Shown here: piece after piece, positions 1 through 5,663 of the stretch
Layout of the letters: every line of letters begins with the position of its first letter
Position numbering within the stretch: the stretch's first letter is position 1
Source: Bacilli bacterium
Lineage (GTDB): Bacteria > Bacillota_I > Bacilli_A > RF39 > UBA660
DNA length: 10,391 nucleotides
Assembly (NCBI GenBank): GCA_918219625.1
Contig: CAKJXT010000061.1
Coordinates: 1-10,391 of the forward strand
Reading direction: 5' to 3'
Translations under genes and position numbers: made by a program
Notes under the pieces: generated by a model
The model's database searches: none
The model's input: only the letters and a program-made list of their open reading frames with translations
What the model was told of the DNA's origin: nothing

Positions 1-40
1 CGACTTATATGTTAGTTAATGTATAGTTTGTATAAATTTC

Positions 41-70
41 TTGACAAACAAACAAATGTTTTTATATAAT
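41..70 (+). promoter_or_regulatory. Promoter of ruvAB
   Basis: A consensus -35 box TTGACA (41-46) and a consensus -10 box TATAAT (65-70) are separated by 18 bp. Transcription would start near 77, only about 10 nt before the chosen ruvA start, so the leader is very short. The promoter excludes the upstream in-frame start codons for ruvA. The first 40 bases of the window hold no feature that I can recognise. Confidence 0.8.
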
Positions 71-85
71 TATAATGGTGATGAT

Positions 86-640
86 ATGTATTCATATATT
101 GAAGGTAGAGTAACAGAGATAGAAAGTAATTATATTACTTTAGATAATAATGGTATTGGGTATCAGATTTTTACTGCTAATCCATATACTTTTAATGTTA
201 ATGAAGATTATCGTGTTTATGTTTATCAATATGTCCGTGAGGATGAAATTTCTTTATATGGTTTTAAAGAGAAAAAGGAAAAAGATTTATTTTTAAAATT
301 AATAGATGTTAAAGGATTAGGTTGTAAGATGGCACTTCCTATTTTAGCAACTGGTTCTATTGATGGAATTATAGATGCGATTGAGAGAGAAAATATTTTA
401 TATTTAAAGAAGTTTCCTAAGATTGGTGAGAAGGTTGCGAAACAGATTATTTTGGATCTTAAGGGTAAACTTAGTAAGAATATTGATTTAACTGCTAATA
501 TTGATAATACTGAGTTAGTTGAAACTTTGAAATCTCTTGGTTATAAGAGTGGAGATATTAATAAGGTATTACCTCATATTAATAAGGGTAATGCTTTAGA
601 GTTACAAGTAAAGGAAGCTTTAAAATTATTATTGAGGTGA
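86..640 (+). CDS. ruvA: Holliday junction branch migration protein RuvA
   Basis: RuvA binds four-way DNA junctions as a tetramer and loads the RuvB motor for branch migration in recombinational repair. The 184-aa product starts with [12 protein letters not shown], the usual RuvA opening (OB-fold domain I, about residues 1-62). Two helix-hairpin-helix motifs follow ([10 protein letters not shown] at 75-84 and [12 protein letters not shown] at 110-121). The C-terminal domain III (about 142-184), which contacts RuvB, follows a short linker. Length is slightly below the usual 190-205 aa. The ATG at 86 is chosen because it matches the family start, is preceded by GGTGAT (77-82), and is the only sensible start downstream of the promoter. 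The gene ends in TGA, which overlaps the ruvB ribosome-binding site, so the two are translationally close and form an operon. Confidence 0.95.
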   Translation: MYSYIEGRVTEIESNYITLDNNGIGYQIFTANPYTFNVNEDYRVYVYQYVREDEISLYGFKEKKEKDLFLKLIDVKGLGCKMALPILATGSIDGIIDAIERENILYLKKFPKIGEKVAKQIILDLKGKLSKNIDLTANIDNTELVETLKSLGYKSGDINKVLPHINKGNALELQVKEALKLLLR

Positions 641-644
641 TTTT

Positions 645-1637
645 GTGCAGGAAAGATTATTTGATAATGTTAAAGAGGAGTCTTTTGAGTCAGCTATTAG
701 ACCTACTAGTATTGATGAGTATGTTGGACAAACTGAGATAAAAGAGAATTTAAATATTTTTATTAAGGCTGCAAAAATGAGGGATGAAGCTTTAGATCAT
801 GTTTTATTATATGGTCCTCCAGGACTTGGTAAGACTACTTTAGCTTTTATTATTGCGAATGAATTAGGTAGTAATATTAAGACTACTAGTGGTCCTGCTA
901 TTGAAAAGAGTGGTGATTTAGCTGCTGTTTTATCAAGTTTGGAACCAGGGGATGTTTTATTTATTGATGAGATTCATAGAATTCCTAGATTTGTTGAGGA
1001 AATTTTATATTCTGCTATGGAGGATTTTACTTTAGATATTATTGTAGGTACTGATTCTTCTAGTCGTAATATTAAGATTGATTTACCTCCATTTACTTTA
1101 GTTGGAGCAACTACTCGTGCTGGTGATTTGACTGGTCCTCTTCGTGATAGATTTGGTATTGTTTCTAAACTTAGTTTTTATACTGAGGATGAATTAACTT
1201 TAATTGTTAAACGTACTAGTGGAGTTTTAGATTGTCCAATTGAGGATGATGCTGCTCATGAACTTGCTCGTCGTAGTCGTGGTACTCCAAGAATTGCGAA
1301 TAGATTATTTAGAAGAGTTAGGGATTTTGCTTTAGTTTTAGGTGATGGCAAGATTGATTTAGATATTACTAAGATGGCTTTGGATAAATTGAAGGTTGAT
1401 TCTTTAGGTTTAGATCAGACTGACTATAATTTACTTAGATCTATTATTGATAAGTTTAATGGTGGTCCAGTTGGAATTGAAGCACTTGCTGCATCTATTG
1501 GTGAAGAAGTTACTACTATTGAGGATGTTTATGAACCTTATTTATTACAACAAGGTCTTATGAAGAGAACTAGTAGAGGTAGAATTGTTACTAAGAAGGC
1601 TTATGATCATTTAGGATTACCTTATAAAGAAATATAG
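645..1637 (+). CDS. ruvB: Holliday junction branch migration ATPase RuvB
   Basis: RuvB is the AAA+ hexameric motor that drives branch migration with RuvA. The 330-aa product is full length for the family. Visible are the N-terminal [11 protein letters not shown] segment (20-29), Walker [10 protein letters not shown] (57-65), Walker B LFIDEIHR (105-112, with D108/E109), sensor I GATTRAG (154-160) and the arginine-finger region PLRDRFG (165-171). A winged-helix C-terminal domain ends in GLPYKEI. The start is GTG at 645, with GAGGTGA (634-640) overlapping the ruvA stop; the gap to ruvA is 4 nt. The last 96 bases of the gene and the terminator are duplicated 2040 bp downstream beyond the ABC transporter gene. 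The protein itself is intact. Confidence 0.97.
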   Translation: MQERLFDNVKEESFESAIRPTSIDEYVGQTEIKENLNIFIKAAKMRDEALDHVLLYGPPGLGKTTLAFIIANELGSNIKTTSGPAIEKSGDLAAVLSSLEPGDVLFIDEIHRIPRFVEEILYSAMEDFTLDIIVGTDSSSRNIKIDLPPFTLVGATTRAGDLTGPLRDRFGIVSKLSFYTEDELTLIVKRTSGVLDCPIEDDAAHELARRSRGTPRIANRLFRRVRDFALVLGDGKIDLDITKMALDKLKVDSLGLDQTDYNLLRSIIDKFNGGPVGIEALAASIGEEVTTIEDVYEPYLLQQGLMKRTSRGRIVTKKAYDHLGLPYKEI

Positions 1638-1661
1638 TAAATAGAAATATTTACTTTTTTT
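1542..1661 (+). repeat. Direct repeat, left copy (ruvB 3' end plus terminator)
   Basis: This 120-bp segment matches 3582-3701 (offset exactly 2040 bp) with three mismatches, at 1547, 1589 and 1613. Homology stops sharply on both sides. It contains the last 31 sense codons of ruvB, the stop codon and the whole Rho-independent terminator. All three mismatches fall at third codon positions and are silent (TTA/TTG, GTT/GTA, TTA/TTG). This copy is fused in frame to the functional gene. Confidence 0.95.
1636..1661 (+). terminator. Rho-independent terminator of ruvAB
   Basis: A perfect 8-bp stem AGTAAATA / TATTTACT (1636-1643 and 1648-1655) with a GAAA loop is followed by a run of seven T (1655-1661). 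The stem begins inside the ruvB TAG stop codon (1635-1637). Confidence 0.85.
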
Positions 1662-1680
1662 GGTTGTTTTGTGGTATAAT
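1651..1680 (+). promoter_or_regulatory. Promoter of the ABC transporter gene (extended -10)
   Basis: TATAAT at 1675-1680 is preceded by TGG (1672-1674), giving an extended -10 promoter. The -35 region is weak: the best candidate, TTACTT at 1651-1656 with an 18-bp spacer, lies inside the ruvB terminator stem and T-run. Transcripts would carry a leader of about 100 nt with a small possible hairpin (CAATT/AATTG near 1691-1707). I see no recognisable riboswitch in it. Confidence 0.55.
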
Positions 1681-1787
1681 ATTTATCAAACAATTATATA
1701 AAAATTGTGTTGAATTATTAGATATATGGACCTTTTTATGTGTTTGTTGGTATTGGTATAGATATTGGATTCTATAAGGAGAAATAT

Positions 1788-3521
1788 ATGAAAGAGACAA
1801 TAAAAAATTTAAAAAAAGTTTATAAAAGATATGGAAAAGAATATAAAAGTTCTTTAATAAAAATAATATTTTTCAGTTCATTGGGTTTCGTCACAAATAT
1901 TTTTGTTCCTTTAGTATCAGCTAAGTTTATTGTTAATTTTACAAGTAACGAATATGAACAAGCAATTTATATGGCACTTGTTATATTGGGACTTAATTTG
2001 CTTGACAAATTAAAAACAATGTTTACTAGAAAAAGTATTCAGATATTTAGACGAGGAACTGTAAGAAACATTCAAATGTCACTTGGCAGAGAAATATTAA
2101 AACTCGATCAAACAGTAATTGATGCAAATTCTAGTGGAACATTTATTCAAAGACTTAATAGTGATACTGATAAAATGTCCGGGCTTTTTACTCATGGTTT
2201 AATTAATTTAATTAGATTTTTATCATCGATTGGAATATTTATAGCTATATTGTTTATTAATTATCATATGTTTTTATATTATACCTTTGCATCATTGTTT
2301 TTAACTTTTTTAAATTATATTAAAAATGAAAAATCTGGTGAAAAGGATAAAGAGTATAGGAGAGAAAGTGATAAAGTAGCAGGACTTACTGGTGAACTTG
2401 TTCGTGGTATTCGTGATATTAAAATGCTTTATGCAAAAGATAGCTTTATGAAAAATTTAGATTTGCAAATAATTAATCAAAATGAAAAAATATTTGAAAT
2501 GAGGAATATTGATATAAATTATGATTTAATTATAGGTTATACTAGTTCATTTCTAGAGTTTGGTACTGTTTTAATGTTAATAATGCTTATAAATAAAGGT
2601 ATTATTCCAATAGCTATAGCAATCGCACTATATAATTATAAGAGTCAGGTTTTGACAAATGTAATGGGTATTGCATCGGATTTGCTAGAGAGATGTAAAA
2701 ATTTTAATATTTCTGCAAATAGAATATTTGCTATTATGAATACCAAGGAATTTAAAAAAGAGGTATTTGGTAATATTTCTTTGGAAACTATTAAAGGCGA
2801 TTTCGAATTTAAAAATGTCAAATTTGGTTATAATGAATCATTAGTATTGAATAATTTGAGTTTTAAAATTCCAAGTGGTCATACAATTGGAATAGCTGGA
2901 CCAAGTGGTGCAGGGAAAACTACAATATTTAATTTATTGTGTAGAATGTATAATGTAGATAGCGGTAAAATACTAATTGATGGTGTTGATATTAATACTC
3001 TAAATGAAAAATCAATTCGAAGCAATATTACAATTATTAGTCAAAATCCATATATATTTAACATGTCAATTAAAGAAAATTTTAGGTTAGTAAAAAGCGA
3101 TGTAACTGACAGTGAAATAATTGACGCTTGTAGGACTGCTTGCTTAGATGAATATATAGAATCACTTCCAGATAAATATGATACTGTTGTTGGCGAAGGA
3201 GGAGTTAATCTATCTGGAGGACAAAGACAACGTCTTGCAATCGCTCGTGCTTTAGTTCAAAATACGAAAATTATTTTATTTGATGAAGCAACAAGTGCTT
3301 TGGATAATGAAACTCAAAAAAAGATTCAAACTGCTATCGATAATTTAAAAGGGGAATATACAATTTTAATTATAGCTCATAGACTATCAACGATTATGAA
3401 TTGTGATAAGATATTTATATTAAATGAGGGTAAAATAATCGACTCTGGTACACATCAAGAATTATTAGAGAATAATAAATACTATAAACAATTGTGTAAA
3501 ACTGAATTAGCAGAAAAATAG
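1788..3521 (+). CDS. ABC exporter half-transporter (fused membrane and ATPase domains)
   Basis: This 577-aa protein has the layout of an MsbA/ABCB-type exporter: an N-terminal transmembrane domain (about residues 22-305, with hydrophobic helices near 24-48, 58-72, 140-178 and 247-290) followed by a nucleotide-binding domain (about 338-570). The ATPase motifs are complete: Walker A GPSGAGKTT (371-379), Q-loop Q419, signature LSGGQ (475-479), Walker B IILFDE (495-500), D-loop SALD and H-loop H531. It should act as a homodimer or with an unlinked partner; no second half-transporter or substrate gene is adjacent, so the cargo (lipid, peptide or drug) cannot be named. The ATG at 1788 is chosen over upstream in-frame GTG 1740 because AAGGAG (1776-1781) lies 6 nt before it. 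Its codons (nearly all AAA for Lys, frequent ATA for Ile, more GCA/TCA) differ from the flanking ruvB and rbfA. It has no terminator of its own before the repeated ruvB terminator. Confidence 0.92.
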   Translation: MKETIKNLKKVYKRYGKEYKSSLIKIIFFSSLGFVTNIFVPLVSAKFIVNFTSNEYEQAIYMALVILGLNLLDKLKTMFTRKSIQIFRRGTVRNIQMSLGREILKLDQTVIDANSSGTFIQRLNSDTDKMSGLFTHGLINLIRFLSSIGIFIAILFINYHMFLYYTFASLFLTFLNYIKNEKSGEKDKEYRRESDKVAGLTGELVRGIRDIKMLYAKDSFMKNLDLQIINQNEKIFEMRNIDINYDLIIGYTSSFLEFGTVLMLIMLINKGIIPIAIAIALYNYKSQVLTNVMGIASDLLERCKNFNISANRIFAIMNTKEFKKEVFGNISLETIKGDFEFKNVKFGYNESLVLNNLSFKIPSGHTIGIAGPSGAGKTTIFNLLCRMYNVDSGKILIDGVDINTLNEKSIRSNITIISQNPYIFNMSIKENFRLVKSDVTDSEIIDACRTACLDEYIESLPDKYDTVVGEGGVNLSGGQRQRLAIARALVQNTKIILFDEATSALDNETQKKIQTAIDNLKGEYTILIIAHRLSTIMNCDKIFILNEGKIIDSGTHQELLENNKYYKQLCKTELAEK

Positions 3522-3581
3522 ATTTTTATAAAAAAATATATACAACAAATTTTAAAAAAAAGATGGTAATGCATTATTAAA

Positions 3582-3677
3582 TTATTGCAACAAGGTCTTA
3601 TGAAGAGAACTAGTAGAGGTAGAATTGTAACTAAGAAGGCTTATGATCATTTGGGATTACCTTATAAAGAAATATAG
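3582..3677 (+). pseudogene. Duplicate 3' fragment of ruvB
   Basis: The reading frame of this fragment encodes the same last 31 residues as intact RuvB ([13 protein letters not shown] through to KEI), followed by TAG. It has no upstream part: an in-frame stop (3567-3569) precedes it. An internal ATG at 3600 could give a 25-aa peptide, but nothing suggests it is used. Its three differences from the real ruvB end are all silent, so it was evolving as coding sequence until it was separated from a full gene, either here or in a donor strain. Confidence 0.85.
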
Positions 3678-3701
3678 TAAATAGAAATATTTACTTTTTT
3701 T
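3582..3701 (+). repeat. Direct repeat, right copy (ruvB 3' end plus terminator)
   Basis: This is the second copy of the 1542-1661 segment, 117 of 120 bases identical, with no gaps. The final 48 bases, including the stop codon and terminator, are identical. Immediately downstream lies the rbfA promoter. This copy marks the right edge of the inserted-looking block. Confidence 0.95.
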
Positions 3702-3702
3702 T
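3676..3702 (+). terminator. Duplicate terminator, now serving the ABC transporter gene
   Basis: This is the same 8-bp stem (3676-3683 and 3688-3695) with GAAA loop as at the end of ruvB, followed by eight T (3695-3702). It is the first convincing terminator downstream of the ABC gene and insulates rbfA from it. The AT-rich stretch between (3522-3581) holds no clear feature. Confidence 0.8.
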
Positions 3703-3706
3703 ATAA

Positions 3707-3735
3707 TTTACATTATTTGTTATTTTTGATATACT
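3707..3735 (+). promoter_or_regulatory. Promoter of rbfA
   Basis: TTTACA (3707-3712) and TATACT (3730-3735) are separated by 17 bp. They lie just after the duplicated terminator, so rbfA is transcribed independently. The start point would be near 3742, again giving a very short leader. Confidence 0.7.
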
Positions 3736-3753
3736 TATTGTGAGGTGGATAAC

Positions 3754-4089
3754 ATGAGTATTAAAATTGAAAGAATTGCTAGTAGTATGGTTAAAGAAAT
3801 AAGTTATTTACTTGCTACTGAGGTTAAAAATCCAAATATTAAGTTTGTTACTATTACTGATGTAAAGGTTACAAATGATTTAAGTTTTGCAAAGGTTTAT
3901 TTTACAGTTTTAGATGATACTAAACGCAAAGAAACATTGGATGCTTTAAAGGATGCTAGTGGATTTATTAGAAAAAAATTATGTGATAGAATTGATATTA
4001 GACATATGCCTGAGTTAGAATTTGTTTTTGATGAGTCTATTGAGTATGGACAAAATATTGAAAAAATAATAGAGGATTTAAATAAATAA
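3754..4089 (+). CDS. rbfA: 30S ribosome-binding factor RbfA
   Basis: RbfA is a small KH-fold protein that binds the 30S subunit late in assembly, helps 16S rRNA 5'-end maturation and is important in the cold. The 111-aa product shows the typical N-terminal helix (IERIASSMVKEISYLL, residues 5-20), the central strands (VTITDVKVTNDLSFAKVYFTV, 32-52) and the C-terminal RHMPELEFVFDESIEYG signature (83-99). Length is normal. The ATG at 3754 is preferred over the in-frame GTG at 3745 because GAGGTG (3742-3747) then serves as ribosome-binding site 6 nt upstream. The stop at 4087-4089 abuts the next promoter, and no separate terminator is seen. Confidence 0.93.
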   Translation: MSIKIERIASSMVKEISYLLATEVKNPNIKFVTITDVKVTNDLSFAKVYFTVLDDTKRKETLDALKDASGFIRKKLCDRIDIRHMPELEFVFDESIEYGQNIEKIIEDLNK

Positions 4090-4118
4090 TTGTTTTTATT
4101 TATAAATTGTGTTATATT
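4090..4118 (+). promoter_or_regulatory. Promoter of the T-box/HAD-deoC-tyrS operon
   Basis: TTGTTT (4090-4095) starts at the base after the rbfA stop codon; TATATT (4113-4118) follows after a 17-bp spacer. The predicted start, near 4125, lies just before the conserved 5' end of the T-box leader. Confidence 0.75.
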
Positions 4119-4124
4119 AGATAC

Positions 4125-4322
4125 ATATTTAACTGAGAAGAATACTATAGTTATATAATTAGTAATTAGAAAATTAGTGGTTGATGAAAACTAGTCAAGA
4201 TTATATAATTAATTACATATTTGGAGTTAAACCGATTAGTCGCGTTAAGACTTTGAGCATAGACACTATGGAAGTAAGGTGGTACCACGAGTAATTCGTC
4301 CTTACATTTATGGTGTTTTTTT
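4125..4322 (+). ncRNA. Tyrosine T-box leader
   Basis: The leader senses uncharged tRNA-Tyr and raises expression of the downstream genes when tyrosine charging is low. Stem I is visible: AACT/AGTT (4131-4134, 4225-4228), AATA/TATT (4141-4144, 4218-4221) and a 9-bp helix TTATATAAT/ATTATATAA (4151-4159, 4200-4208). The 3' side of the specifier loop contains TAC (4214-4216), a Tyr codon, followed by the usual purine A4217. A stem III hairpin CATAG-ACA-CTATG lies at 4258-4270. The antiterminator carries the T-box AAGGTGGTACCACG (4276-4289), with helices GTAAGG/CCTTAC (4274-4279, 4300-4305) and ACGA/TCGT around the TGGT bulge that pairs with the tRNA ACCA end. A T-run is at 4316-4322. The Tyr call agrees with tyrS in the operon. 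The competing terminator stem is weak. Confidence 0.92.
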
Positions 4323-4338
4323 ATTTATTGGAGGTTTT

Positions 4339-4962
4339 ATGATTAAGAGATTAATTTTTGATTTGGATAATACTTTAATTATGTGGAGAGATGAATATGT
4401 AGAGGCAATTGCTAAGTCTATTGATAAGTTTAATATAGATTGTGATCCAAATTATTTGAGTGATTTAATTGATGAATATGAAAATTATTATGATAGATAT
4501 GATAAAAATTTACTTATTGAATTTATTAATGAAAATATAGAAACTAATGTTAATATGGATTTTATTGATGATTTTTTGTATAACATAGGTTTTTGTGGAG
4601 ATGTTGAAGATGATGTTATTGATACATTAGAATATTTAAGTAGTAAGTATGAGCTTGTCGTTTTAACAAATTGGTTTACTGAAGCTCAATTTAATAGGTT
4701 GAAGAGTGCAGGTATTGATAAATATTTTAGTAAAGTTTATGGTGGGGATTTAGTTTTAAAGCCTGATAAAAAAGCTTTTATTAATGCTTGTAATGGTTTA
4801 GATGTTAGTGAATGTATTATGATTGGTGATAGTTATAATTTAGATGTAATGGGTGCATATAATGCTGGGATAAGACCGATATTTATGAATCCAAAGCATA
4901 AAGAGAATAAAAATAATTTTGAAGAAATTGAAAAGTTAAGTGATTTAAAGGATATTTTATAG
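4339..4962 (+). CDS. HAD-superfamily hydrolase (phosphatase-like)
   Basis: This 207-aa soluble protein has all four HAD motifs: motif I DLDNT with nucleophile D8 and acid/base D10, motif II T110-N111, motif III K141 (KPDKKAF), and motif IV GDSYNLD with D164 and D169. An alpha-helical cap of subclass IA type sits between motifs I and II (about 16-95). Such enzymes hydrolyse small phosphate esters, often nucleotides or sugar phosphates, but the substrate cannot be read from sequence. The ATG at 4339 follows GGAGG (4330-4334); the longer in-frame reading from 4279 would start inside the T-box. It is the first gene of the T-box operon, 9 nt before deoC. Pairing with DeoC suggests, but does not prove, a role in (deoxy)ribose phosphate or nucleotide housekeeping. 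Confidence 0.85.
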   Translation: MIKRLIFDLDNTLIMWRDEYVEAIAKSIDKFNIDCDPNYLSDLIDEYENYYDRYDKNLLIEFINENIETNVNMDFIDDFLYNIGFCGDVEDDVIDTLEYLSSKYELVVLTNWFTEAQFNRLKSAGIDKYFSKVYGGDLVLKPDKKAFINACNGLDVSECIMIGDSYNLDVMGAYNAGIRPIFMNPKHKENKNNFEEIEKLSDLKDIL

Positions 4963-4971
4963 GAGGTAATT

Positions 4972-5661
4972 ATGGAAATAAATAAGTATATTGATCATAC
5001 TAATTTGAAGGCTTATGCAACAAGTGATGATATTAAGAAATTATGTAGGGAGGCTCGTGATAATCATTTTGAGACTGTTTGTGTTAATCCTTATTATGTT
5101 AGTTTAGCTAAGGAAGAATTGAAAGGTTCAAATGTAGGGGTTTGTACTGTTATTGGTTTTCCATTAGGGATGAATAACAGCATGGTTAAAGAGTATGAGG
5201 CTATTACTGCTGTTCAAGATGGTGCAGATGAAATTGACATGGTTATTAATATTGGTGCTTTAAAAGATGGAGATTATGATTATGTCAAGAATGAAATTGA
5301 GACAGTTAGGGACGCAATTGATGGTAAGACTTTAAAGGTTATTATTGAAACTTGTTATTTAACTAATGATGAGATTATTAAAATGACTGAGATTTGTAAT
5401 GATACTTTTGTTAATTTTATTAAGACTTCTACTGGTTTTGGTGAATATGGTGCTAAAGTAGAAGATGTTGAGTTAATTAATAAACATAAGAGTGAAGTTT
5501 TAGAGATTAAAGCAAGTGGTGGAATTAAAACCTTTGAAGAAGCTATTAAGTTTATTAATGCAGGTGCTAGTAGAATTGGTACTAGTAATGGTGTTGAAAT
5601 AATGAAAAATGATAAAGAATGTGATTGTCATTGTGGACATTGTCACTGTGAGGAGGATTAA
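4972..5661 (+). CDS. deoC: Deoxyribose-phosphate aldolase with Cys/His-rich C-terminal tail
   Basis: DeoC cleaves 2-deoxyribose-5-phosphate into glyceraldehyde-3-phosphate and acetaldehyde, in deoxynucleoside catabolism. The 229-aa TIM-barrel enzyme shows the family start (YIDHTNLK, 6-13), catalytic D89 in DEIDMVINIGALK, the Schiff-base lysine K151 in FIKTSTGFG, and K180 in IKASGGIKT. The phosphate-binding end RIGTSNG (201-207) is where the normal fold finishes. After it comes an unusual tail (213-229) with five Cys (217, 219, 221, 224, 226) and three His (220, 223, 225) in ten residues, ending in acidic EED; it looks able to bind metal. AGGAGG (4961-4966) overlaps the stop of the HAD gene. 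The tail's last codons also form the ribosome-binding site of tyrS. Confidence 0.94.
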   Translation: MEINKYIDHTNLKAYATSDDIKKLCREARDNHFETVCVNPYYVSLAKEELKGSNVGVCTVIGFPLGMNNSMVKEYEAITAVQDGADEIDMVINIGALKDGDYDYVKNEIETVRDAIDGKTLKVIIETCYLTNDEIIKMTEICNDTFVNFIKTSTGFGEYGAKVEDVELINKHKSEVLEIKASGGIKTFEEAIKFINAGASRIGTSNGVEIMKNDKECDCHCGHCHCEED

Positions 5662-5663
5662 TT

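Larger units (their letters stand above)
1662..3701. mobile_element. Candidate inserted block carrying one ABC exporter gene
   Basis: The 2040-bp unit from the end of the left repeat to the end of the right repeat looks like an addition between ruvB and rbfA. Removing it leaves ruvB, its terminator and the rbfA promoter in a simple order. The block brings its own promoter and one ABC transporter gene, and ends in a second ruvB 3' end plus terminator. No integrase, transposase, terminal inverted repeats or target-site duplication other than the 120-bp repeat is visible, so this is not a standard IS or transposon. Single-crossover integration of a circle carrying a related ruvB tail, or site-specific capture at a gene 3' end, are inferences. 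The exact boundaries could be shifted anywhere within the repeat. Confidence 0.55.

Noticed and set aside
41..85. Longer ruvA starting at an upstream TTG
   Set aside because: The extension overlaps the -35 and -10 boxes of the promoter and does not match the RuvA N-terminus, which starts MYxYIxG.
86..640. Mycoplasma-type code with TGA as Trp
   Set aside because: ruvA ends in TGA exactly at the ruvB ribosome-binding site, and Trp is encoded by TGG with no in-frame TGA in the other genes.
1740..1787. Longer ABC transporter starting at GTG 1740
   Set aside because: There is no ribosome-binding site before 1740, while ATG 1788 has AAGGAG at ideal spacing.
3600..3677. Possible 25-aa peptide from ATG 3600 in the duplicate ruvB tail
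   Set aside because: It is simply the RuvB C-terminus with no dedicated promoter, and the AAGG upstream is part of the conserved ruvB codons.
1662..3701. Classical insertion sequence or composite transposon around the ABC gene
   Set aside because: No transposase or integrase, no terminal inverted repeats and no short target duplication are present; only the 120-bp ruvB-tail repeat is seen.
4279..4338. Longer HAD protein starting inside the leader
   Set aside because: These codons are the T-box sequence and antiterminator; ATG 4339 has its own GGAGG and gives the usual HAD N-terminus.
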